Source: Bog-756 sp963753905 (lineage in GTDB: Bacteria > Actinomycetota > Acidimicrobiia > Acidimicrobiales > RAAP-2). From it: a stretch of 64,000 nucleotides of DNA. Under the pieces are notes generated by a model that was given only the letters and a program-made list of their open reading frames with translations, made no database searches and was not told where the DNA came from. The position numbers and the translations under genes are program-made. The stretch spans positions 806,001 through 870,000 of the forward strand of contig CAVWDZ010000001.1 in assembly GCA_963753905.1 (NCBI GenBank). Direction: 5' to 3'. Each line of letters begins with the position of its first letter. Positions within the stretch are counted from its first letter, which is position 1. Of the stretch, positions 26,764 to 33,564 are shown piece after piece.

Positions 26764-26769
26764 TAGCGT
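26764..26769 (+). promoter_or_regulatory. -10 box of dut
   Basis: TAGCGT lies 9 nt before a 6-codon leader ORF (26779-26799) and 26 nt before the dut GTG. Transcription should begin close to the leader ATG. Confidence 0.4.
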
Positions 26770-26778
26770 CCGGGCAGG

Positions 26779-26799
26779 ATGAGTGGAGGAGTCCGGTGA
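26779..26799 (+). CDS. Six-codon leader ORF overlapping the dut start
   Basis: ATG AGT GGA GGA GTC CGG TGA encodes MSGGVR. Its codons contain the GGAGGA ribosome site for dut, and its stop overlaps the dut start as GTGA. Since a -10 box lies 9 nt upstream, this ATG would be at the 5' end of the mRNA and could be read by leaderless initiation, with dut translated by coupling. Whether it is translated is untested; it may be chance. Confidence 0.35.
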   Translation: MSGGVR

Positions 26800-27308
26800 G
26801 CCCGGGAGCAGACAGCGGCGGCAGCGATCGGAGCGCGGTGGTGGACGCCCCGGCGGCCGCACCAGGGGACCGTCTGGCGGTCTCCACGATCCTCTCCGAC
26901 CCGGACCTGCCGCTGCCCGACTACGCCCGACCGGGGGATGCGGGAGCCGATCTGGTCGCCCGTATCGAGGTGACCCTGGAACCGAACGGGGGTCGGGCGA
27001 TGGTGCCGACCGGTGTCGCCCTGGCCATCCCCGAGGGGTACGCAGGCTTCGTGCAGCCCCGCAGCGGGCTGGCCCTGCGGCACGGGGTGACCTGCCTCAA
27101 CACGCCCGGCCTGATCGACTCCGGCTACCGGGACGAGATCGCGGTCCTCCTCGTCAACACCGATCCCGAGGCTGCCTACGAGGTCCACCGCGGCGACCGG
27201 ATCGCCCAGCTGGTCATCCAGCGGGTGGAGACGGCCCGGTTCATGCGGGTCGACCGGCTGCCCGACAGCGAACGGGGCCTCGACGGCTTCGGTTCGACGG
27301 GCCGGTAG
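26796..27308 (+). CDS. dut: Deoxyuridine 5'-triphosphate nucleotidohydrolase (dUTPase)
   Basis: Hydrolyses dUTP to dUMP, keeping uracil out of DNA and feeding dTMP synthesis. The 170-residue trimeric-type enzyme has the five motifs in order: ARPGDAGADL (I), the stretch near MVPTGVALAIPEGYAGF then PRSGLALRHGVT, GLIDSGYRDEIAVLLVN with the catalytic Asp, RGDRIAQLVI, and the Phe-containing C-terminal motif RGLDGFGSTGR. GTG 26796 has GGAGGA 5 nt upstream. The N-terminal 17 residues before the domain are Gly/Ser/Ala-rich. Confidence 0.96.
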   Translation: MSPGADSGGSDRSAVVDAPAAAPGDRLAVSTILSDPDLPLPDYARPGDAGADLVARIEVTLEPNGGRAMVPTGVALAIPEGYAGFVQPRSGLALRHGVTCLNTPGLIDSGYRDEIAVLLVNTDPEAAYEVHRGDRIAQLVIQRVETARFMRVDRLPDSERGLDGFGSTGR

Positions 27309-27316
27309 CCCCCGGC

Positions 27317-28843
27317 GTGGAACGACTCACCGGACTCGACGGGGCCTTCCTCGCACTCGAGTCTCCGACCACCCACCTGCACATCCTCGGGGCGATGGTG
27401 TTCGATCCTTCCGAAGTGCCCGGCGGGATCGGCTTCCCTCAGATCCGGACCTGGGTGGGCGACCGGGTCCCGTTGGTGCCCCCGTTCCGGATGCGGATGG
27501 TCGAGGTCCCCTTCGGGTTCCGGCACCCGGCCTTCGCCGAGGACCCCGCGTTCGACCTCGACTTCCACGTGCGGCGTGCCGGTCTCCCTTGCCCCGGCGG
27601 ACGGGAGGAGTTCGCGGCACTGGTCGCGGACATCGCCTCACGGCCACTCGACCGGGGACGCCCGTTGTGGGAATTCCACGTCGTGGAAGGTCTCGAGCAC
27701 GGCCGTATCGGCCTCGTGTCCAAGGTGCACCACGCCATCATCGACGGGGTCTCCGGTGCCGAGGTGCTGGCGGCCTTCTTCGACGTCGCGCCCGACCCGA
27801 CCCCGAGGCCCCTCTTCGGCGGGCATTCCGGCCGGCGGCGCCGGGAGGTCGCGGTCGACCGGGAGAATGGGGCCCCTGGAACCCGCGGGCGCGACCGCTC
27901 CGAGGACGAGTGGGCGCCTCCGCTGCTGCCGGGAGAGCTCGAGCGGGTCCGACGCGCTCTCGGCGAGCTGCCGAGCCAACTCGAGGCTGTGGTCCGGACG
28001 GTCACCCGGACCGTCCGGACGGCCCGGGTTCTGGCCGACCGCAACCGCGAGCGGACCGGGGTCCTCCCTCCGTCGCCATTCGAGGCCCCGCGGACCTCGC
28101 TCAACGGTGCCATCTCACCGAAGCGCCGGGTGGCGTTCGCCGACCTCCCCCTGGCCGACATCCGCCAGATCGGCGAGGTGCTCGGAGGGACGACCAATGA
28201 CGTCGTGCTGACCGTCACCGCGGGCGCATTGCGCGCGCTCCTCGCCGGTCGGGGCGAATCCCCGGACAGTTCGCTGGTCGCCCTGGTGCCGGTGTCGGTG
28301 CGCACGGAGGAGGAGCGGGACTCACTCGGCAACCGGGTCTCCGGCATGCTGGTCTCACTGGCGACCGGAGTGTCCGACCCGGTCGCCCGGCTGGGCCGGA
28401 TCCGGGCGGGGATGGGGATCGCCAAGGAGCAGAACCGGGACATCGATCCGGAGGTGTTCTCCTCGTGGGCGGAGGCCGCGTTCCCCGCGGTGGCGACCCG
28501 GGTGTCCCGGTTGGTCACCAACCTCCGCCTGTTCGACCGGGTGGCGCCGCTGTGCAACCTGATCGTCTCCAACGTGCCGGGACCGGGCATCCCGCTGTAT
28601 CTGGCCGGTGCCCGCCTGGTGTCCCTCCACCCGGTCGGCCCCATCCTGGAAGGTGTGGGCCTCAACGTGACGGTCTTCTCCTACTGCGACACGGTCCACG
28701 TGGGCGTGCAGGGCTGCTGGGATCTCGTGCCCGAGATCGAGGTCCTGGCGCGAGGGATGGAAGACGCGCTCGCCGAGTTGCTCGAGGAGGCGCGACGGAG
28801 GGACCGCCCCGTGCCGTGGTGGCACGAGGAACTGCCTGCGTAA
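27317..28843 (+). CDS. Wax ester synthase / diacylglycerol acyltransferase (WS/DGAT)
   Basis: Bifunctional acyltransferase making triacylglycerol or wax esters from acyl-CoA, the main route to storage lipid in actinobacteria. The 508-residue protein starts with the family N-terminus (LTGLDGAFLALESPTTHLHI) and has the catalytic HHAIIDG at residues 138-144. The conserved C-terminal region follows: TNDVVLTVTAGALRALL, VPVSVRTEEE, GNRVSGMLVSL and NVPGPGIPLYLAGARL. GTG 27317 is 8 nt after the dut stop, so they are probably cotranscribed. It suggests the cell stores neutral lipid, which fits the several acyl-CoA synthetases in the window. Confidence 0.94.
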   Translation: MERLTGLDGAFLALESPTTHLHILGAMVFDPSEVPGGIGFPQIRTWVGDRVPLVPPFRMRMVEVPFGFRHPAFAEDPAFDLDFHVRRAGLPCPGGREEFAALVADIASRPLDRGRPLWEFHVVEGLEHGRIGLVSKVHHAIIDGVSGAEVLAAFFDVAPDPTPRPLFGGHSGRRRREVAVDRENGAPGTRGRDRSEDEWAPPLLPGELERVRRALGELPSQLEAVVRTVTRTVRTARVLADRNRERTGVLPPSPFEAPRTSLNGAISPKRRVAFADLPLADIRQIGEVLGGTTNDVVLTVTAGALRALLAGRGESPDSSLVALVPVSVRTEEERDSLGNRVSGMLVSLATGVSDPVARLGRIRAGMGIAKEQNRDIDPEVFSSWAEAAFPAVATRVSRLVTNLRLFDRVAPLCNLIVSNVPGPGIPLYLAGARLVSLHPVGPILEGVGLNVTVFSYCDTVHVGVQGCWDLVPEIEVLARGMEDALAELLEEARRRDRPVPWWHEELPA

Positions 28844-28910
28844 ACGCCCCCCAACTGGTCGTATCTGTCTTGAACGGGGGCGCTGCGCATTCGGGAATCG
28901 ACCGCCCTGC

Positions 28911-28919
28911 TGCTACAGT
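28911..28919 (+). promoter_or_regulatory. Extended -10 promoter of tRNA-Gly
   Basis: TGC then TACAGT forms an extended -10 element 12 bp upstream of the mature tRNA, which fits a start near 28926. Confidence 0.45.
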
Positions 28920-28930
28920 GGCGACCTCAC

Positions 28931-29003
28931 GCGGACGTGGCTCAGTTGGTAGAGCATCACCTTGCCAAGGTGAGGGTCGCGGGTTCGAATCCCGTCGTCC
29001 GCT
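28931..29003 (+). tRNA. tRNA-Gly (anticodon GCC)
   Basis: Cloverleaf of 73 nt. The acceptor arms GCGGACG / CGTCCGC pair perfectly. The D-arm contains CTCAGTTGGTAGAGC, the anticodon stem TCACC / GGTGA encloses TTGCCAA (anticodon GCC), and the T-arm has GGGTTCGAATCCC. Discriminator T; CCA is not encoded. It marks the change from compact housekeeping genes to looser accessory DNA. Confidence 0.97.
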
Positions 29004-29035
29004 CTCGTGTCCGGGGATTTGATAGAAGAGCCTTC

Positions 29036-30838
29036 ATGGCGAGTCCGTCAGATCTACCGTCAGCTCTGCACGTGTTGCTTTCCGAACGTGCCCTCCGACT
29101 CGTTGCTGGCCCTGCCACTTTCGAGCGCGGGGAACGGTATGCCTCCACCCGGAGGGTAAAGAAACTGAAGTTCGAGGACGGTGTGCTTTCCGCCGCCGTC
29201 GAAGGAACCCAGCGGTACGAGGTCCGGATGCGGGCCGACGAGGGGGATCTCGAGTACTCATGTTCATGCCCGATGGGACGGGCCGAGACCTTCTGCAAGC
29301 ACAGTGTCGCTACCGGACTGGTGTGGTTGCGCCAGATAGCGGGAACCGAAGGTGCACCGAAGGTCCAACCTTCGGACAAGGCGACGGTTGACTTCCGTTC
29401 CTATCTCGCCGCCCAAAAGAAAGAGGTCCTCGTCGATCTGATCCTGGAACACGCAAGAGAAGATGACCTGTTCGAGGGCAAGCTCGCTCTGTCGGCGGCG
29501 AAAGCGGCAGCGCTACCAGTCGACCTGGAGCCCTACCGGCAGGCTATCGAAGCCACCATGGTTGTCCGTGACTTCGTGGACTACCGCTCCATGTACGGCT
29601 ACGTCAGCAATGTAACCACGGTCATCCGAGCTCTCGAAGAATTCCTCGACAGCGGCCAGGCTTCCGAGGTGATCGGCCTGTGCGAGTACGCACTCGAATG
29701 CGTAGAGGACGCGATCGGTCGAGTCGACGACTCGGACGGAGGAATGGGGGAGATCAAAGAGGAGCTTGTCGAACTTCACCACCGAGCCTGCCTCGGGGCC
29801 TCACCAGATCCCGGGGAGCTGGCCGAACGACTCTTCGACTGGGGGATCCACTCGGAATGGGAGATCTTCCTTGACGGAGCGGAACAATACGCTGACGTGC
29901 TTGGCGAGGCGGGACTTGCCCGCTACCGCTCCCTTGCCGAGCAGGTATGGGATCTTGTGCCGGCCCGTCAAGTCTCAGACACGGACCGTTCGATGTCGAG
30001 ATTCCGAATCACCTACATCATGGAAGCACTGGCCAAGATGTCCGGATCGGTGGACGAGGAGGTCGTGGTCAAGGCACGCGATCTCAGCCATGCGTATCAG
30101 TACGTCCAGATCGTCGAACTGCTGGTTGATGCGGAACGCTTTCAGGATGCGCTCGCATGGGCCGAGCGGGGGCTCGCGTTCTTTCCGGACCATACGGACG
30201 TGCGGCTTCGGGATATCGGCGCAAAGGAACTGCGTCGGGCCGGCCGCGATGAGGAGGCGATGGACATCATATGGAGACAGTTCGAAGAGAGACCGTCGCA
30301 CGCTTCCTACCAGTTGCTCCACGAGCATGCGATGGCTTCCGGGTATTGGAACGACTGGCGGGAACGCGCGCTCCAAGTCCTGCACGCAATCGATGACGAT
30401 GAACGCTCGGCTCGTGCAAAGACGAGCGAGCGGTCCCGCACCTCCGTTCCAACGTCGCGAGTCGAGCGGATCTTTGACCGTTATCCGGCCAGCTCTGAGT
30501 TGGTCAAGATCTACCTATGGGAGGGCGACGTCGAGGCCGCCTGGACGCAGGCCCAAGCGGCCGGTTGTTCGGTGCAGCTGTGGCTGCAGCTTGCTGCATT
30601 CCGTGAGGCTGACCACCCCGCTGATGTCCTTCCCATCTACGTGGATGAGGTCGAACGGGAGATAGCATGCAAGAACAATCGCTCCTATCAAGTCGCCGTC
30701 GACGTCATGATCAAGGTGGGTGACCTGATGGAGAGGGCTGAGCGGGGCGATCAGTTTCCCGATTACGTGGCAAACGTCCGCACTTCCCACAAGGCGAAGA
30801 GAAACCTCATGAAGTTGTTCGACCAGCACGGTTGGTAG
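29036..30838 (+). CDS. SWIM-type zinc finger protein, function unknown
   Basis: A 600-residue cytoplasmic protein. The N-terminal region carries a SWIM zinc motif CSCPMGRAETFCKH (CxC...CxH) near residues 80-93, a module that binds DNA or protein. The remaining 500 residues are helical and TPR/HEAT-like in feel, with repeated acidic helices (for example YQYVQIVELLVDAERFQDAL), as in other actinobacterial SWIM proteins of unknown role. ATG 29036 is 33 bp after the tRNA. Codon use is less GC-biased than in the ribosomal block, which suggests transfer. No partner gene is obvious. Confidence 0.75.
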   Translation: MASPSDLPSALHVLLSERALRLVAGPATFERGERYASTRRVKKLKFEDGVLSAAVEGTQRYEVRMRADEGDLEYSCSCPMGRAETFCKHSVATGLVWLRQIAGTEGAPKVQPSDKATVDFRSYLAAQKKEVLVDLILEHAREDDLFEGKLALSAAKAAALPVDLEPYRQAIEATMVVRDFVDYRSMYGYVSNVTTVIRALEEFLDSGQASEVIGLCEYALECVEDAIGRVDDSDGGMGEIKEELVELHHRACLGASPDPGELAERLFDWGIHSEWEIFLDGAEQYADVLGEAGLARYRSLAEQVWDLVPARQVSDTDRSMSRFRITYIMEALAKMSGSVDEEVVVKARDLSHAYQYVQIVELLVDAERFQDALAWAERGLAFFPDHTDVRLRDIGAKELRRAGRDEEAMDIIWRQFEERPSHASYQLLHEHAMASGYWNDWRERALQVLHAIDDDERSARAKTSERSRTSVPTSRVERIFDRYPASSELVKIYLWEGDVEAAWTQAQAAGCSVQLWLQLAAFREADHPADVLPIYVDEVEREIACKNNRSYQVAVDVMIKVGDLMERAERGDQFPDYVANVRTSHKAKRNLMKLFDQHGW

Positions 30839-30936
30839 AAGGGCGGGGCAGCCATTTTGGTTGCTATACCGCGACACCGTCCGGGGTGACGTCGGCGCGG
30901 GAAATGCTGTCGACCCAGACGTTGTCGGGCGATGCT

Positions 30937-31344
30937 CTACACGAAGAACCGATCAGCAGCCGCTTGATCTTCGAAGAAGACTGTGATGGCGGACAGAAGA
31001 TCGTCGGGGTCGAATTCGACAAGATACATGTGATGTCCCCGGTAGATGCGGCCATCAGTTTGAGCCTGAGCATATTGAAGCACTGTGATGTGTGTTTCAC
31101 CGATCATCCAATCCATCCACTTCAGCACTTCGAATGTGCCTCGGGAGAAGTCGATCAGATTGACGATGTGTTGCCGCACCTCATCGCGCCCGCGGAACAC
31201 CCCGGAAAGCCGACTGTGTCCTGATACCGAATAGACGATGTCGGCCGACAGTAGCTCTACCACGTCGTCGACGTGCTCTCTCGAGTAGCTGAGAAAGAAC
31301 CGCCTTGCGTTGATCAGGCGCTGAGGCTCTGACGTACTCACCAC
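30937..31344 (-). CDS. NTF2/SnoaL-like protein of unknown function
   Basis: A 135-residue protein with the alpha+beta cone typical of the NTF2-like superfamily: an N-terminal helix (RFFLSYSREHVDDVVELL), SADIVYSVSGHSRLSGVFRG, and alternating strands ending in a Phe-rich C-terminus. Members include polyketide cyclases and small-molecule isomerases, but no catalytic residues can be assigned with confidence. GTG 31344 has a TAGGAT -10 box 6 nt upstream and looks leaderless. It lies convergent with the SWIM gene and downstream of the GH15 gene. Confidence 0.65.
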   Translation of the reverse strand: MVSTSEPQRLINARRFFLSYSREHVDDVVELLSADIVYSVSGHSRLSGVFRGRDEVRQHIVNLIDFSRGTFEVLKWMDWMIGETHITVLQYAQAQTDGRIYRGHHMYLVEFDPDDLLSAITVFFEDQAAADRFFV

Positions 31345-31350
31345 TGACAG

Positions 31351-31356
31351 ATCCTA
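31351..31356 (-). promoter_or_regulatory. -10 box, probable leaderless start of the NTF2-like gene
   Basis: TAGGAT on the minus strand ends 6 nt before the GTG at 31344; no ribosome site is present. Confidence 0.4.
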
Positions 31357-31439
31357 GATGACAACTTTGTCCCTCGGCCCGGCGAACCGAGATGAACGAA
31401 GCAGGCCAGGCTCTTTCTGCTGATGGGGCCACCTGGAAC

Positions 31440-33302
31440 TCAGATGTGGTTCGCGGCACGTGAAGCACTCAGGCCTCGTGCGGCATTCACGATTCCCACA
31501 TGGGTGAAGGCCTGGGGAAAGTTCCCGAGCAAGCGCCGGTGGTCCGGGTCATATTCCTCGGAGATCAGTCCAACGTCGTTGACCAGGGTGGCAACCCGTC
31601 GAAAGACGGCCGTTGCCTCGTCGAGCCGGCCCATGTGCCGTAGGCAGCCGACGAGCCAGAGGGTGCACGGGAGGAACATCCCCTCGCGGCCCGGCAACCC
31701 GTCCACTCCCGATTCGTTCTCGTATCGGAGAACGAACCCGTCCTTTGTGAGGTGCTCTTGGATGGCCTCGACTGTCCGGATCACTCGTTCGTCTTCTGCG
31801 GAGAGGAATCCAACGAGTGGCATCATCAGCAGGCTGGCATCGAGTTGGACGGCTCCATAGGACTGAGTGAACGCCCCGACGTCGGCATTCCACCCCTTCG
31901 CGCAAACATCGGCATGGATCGCATCCCGGATGTCGCTCCACTTGTCGGCAGGTCCCTCCAGACCGTGGACTTCTACACCTCGAACCGCGCGGTCGAAGGC
32001 GACCCAGGCCATGACCTTGGAGTGGGTGAACTGTCGACGAGGACCACGGACCTCCCAGATCCCGTCGTCAGGATCGGACCAGTGGTCGACGAGGAATCCC
32101 ATGATCGCCACCTGAATCCGCCAGATGACCGGGTGCACGGCAATGTCGTAGGAGCGAGCCCGATCGATGGCGTCCATAAGTTCGCCGTAGACGTCGAGTT
32201 GGAACTGCCCGGAGGCGGCATTGCCGATCCGCACCGGCGATGATCCCTCATAGCCAGGGAGCCAGTCGACCTCCATTTCGGTCAAGCGACGTTCGCCGGC
32301 TGGTCCATACATGATCTGCAGTTGATCGGGATCGCCGGCGGCGACGCGTCCCAGCCATGCCAGCCAACTCCGTGCTTCTTCGCGCAAGCCCGATTCGATC
32401 AGGGCCTCGAGCGTGAACGCCGCATCACGGACCCAGCAATAGCGGTAGTCCCAATTGCGCACGCCGCCAATAGATTCGGGGAGCGATGTCGTCGCGGCTG
32501 CGACGATGCCGCCCGTCGGACCGTAGGTCAGTCCCTTCAAGGTAATGAGCGACCGCAACGCGAGACCTTCCCATTCGCCGTGAACCGGAAGAATGTCCGC
32601 ACACCAATCTCTCCAAAACGTCATCGTCTCATCGAGCGCCCGTGCGGTATCAAGTTCAAAAGGTGGGTCCTCGTGAGACAGGTACCAAGAGAGGACCAAT
32701 GCCACCTCGTCTCCGGCACGGACCGTAAACGTTGCCTCGTGCCGCTTCTCGATGCCCTCGAGCTCGATCTGGGAGTCGAGAACGAGGGCATTCGGTCCGG
32801 CAATGGCGATGAGACCGCGGTCCGTCCGCCGGACCCATGGAACGTCGTACCCATATCCGAAGCGCATGACCAGCTCGGTCCGCATCTGCACCTCGCCGTC
32901 AACGCCCCGTACGATCCGGACAACTCTCGGATGATGATGCCGGGGAGGCATGAAGTCGACGACCTGGACGACACCGGTGGCGGTGGTGATCTCGGTCTCG
33001 AGCACCATCGACCTACTCCGATAGCGGCGCACGTGGGAGGTGACCGGTCCGTCAGCCATCAACTGCCAGCGGCCGTTCGCGTCGTCTCCGAGCAGCTTGG
33101 CGAAACAACTCCCTGAGTCGAAGCGAGGAAGGCAAAGCCAATCGATGGAACCATCTCGCCCGACCAGCGCGGCAGTCTCGGTATCGCCGATCATCGCGTA
33201 GTCCTCGATCGGTAGAGTCACTGTCTGCAGCCTCAGATCGATGGGCCCGAATCGCCGGGTTCCCCCCGTCGTCTCCTCGGGAATCGCGTCGTATTGTGCC
33301 AT
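31440..33302 (-). CDS. Glycoside hydrolase family 15 protein (glucoamylase/trehalase-like)
   Basis: Inverting glucosidase of 620 residues, without a signal peptide, so probably cytoplasmic. The N-terminal beta-sandwich begins IEDYAMIGDTETAALVGRDG and SIDWLCLPRFDSGSCFAKLL, the typical opening of actinobacterial GH15. The (alpha/alpha)6 barrel contains GGVRNWDYRYCWVRDAAFTL and, near the C-terminus, TLWLVGCLRHMGRLDEA. Mycobacterial members of this group hydrolyse trehalose; others act on maltosides or glucan ends, so specificity is open. ATG 33302 is chosen at the domain start. The frame remains open far upstream but only because it runs antisense to the repeats of the next gene. Confidence 0.9.
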   Translation of the reverse strand: MAQYDAIPEETTGGTRRFGPIDLRLQTVTLPIEDYAMIGDTETAALVGRDGSIDWLCLPRFDSGSCFAKLLGDDANGRWQLMADGPVTSHVRRYRSRSMVLETEITTATGVVQVVDFMPPRHHHPRVVRIVRGVDGEVQMRTELVMRFGYGYDVPWVRRTDRGLIAIAGPNALVLDSQIELEGIEKRHEATFTVRAGDEVALVLSWYLSHEDPPFELDTARALDETMTFWRDWCADILPVHGEWEGLALRSLITLKGLTYGPTGGIVAAATTSLPESIGGVRNWDYRYCWVRDAAFTLEALIESGLREEARSWLAWLGRVAAGDPDQLQIMYGPAGERRLTEMEVDWLPGYEGSSPVRIGNAASGQFQLDVYGELMDAIDRARSYDIAVHPVIWRIQVAIMGFLVDHWSDPDDGIWEVRGPRRQFTHSKVMAWVAFDRAVRGVEVHGLEGPADKWSDIRDAIHADVCAKGWNADVGAFTQSYGAVQLDASLLMMPLVGFLSAEDERVIRTVEAIQEHLTKDGFVLRYENESGVDGLPGREGMFLPCTLWLVGCLRHMGRLDEATAVFRRVATLVNDVGLISEEYDPDHRRLLGNFPQAFTHVGIVNAARGLSASRAANHI

Positions 33303-33518
33303 CAACGACGGATGAGGATCGGGTCGTCGACCAGACGCTCGACCAGGAGCCAGGCAGCAGGCGATTGGCGGCCAGACACGGTGGGGCCTCTTTCGTTGCC
33401 GAGAAGTGTCCCGCTGGACCGGGGGAATCAGACATCGACCTGGGAGGAAGGCTCGAGACCGGCGACCAACCTCACGAGGCGAGTCCCCTTCGCGCTGCGT
33501 CTGCCTCGGGGGCGCTGA

Positions 33519-33543
33519 ACCGGTGAATGTAACCGGCAAATGT
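33519..33543 (+). repeat. Two 12-bp imperfect direct repeats overlapping the amidase promoter
   Basis: ACCGGTGAATGT and ACCGGCAAATGT are spaced by 1 nt (13-bp period) and cover the -35 region of the amidase promoter. The position suggests a regulator binding site, but no regulator is known. Confidence 0.3.
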
Positions 33544-33550
33544 GCCTGGA

Positions 33551-33556
33551 TAGGGT
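33551..33556 (+). promoter_or_regulatory. -10 box, probable leaderless start of amidase gene
   Basis: TAGGGT ends 8 nt before the ATG at 33565 and there is no ribosome site between them. Confidence 0.4.
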
Positions 33557-33564
33557 GATCGATC

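Noticed and set aside
30839..30936. Possible terminator between convergent SWIM and NTF2-like genes
   Set aside because: No stem of useful length with a T-tract on either strand could be found.
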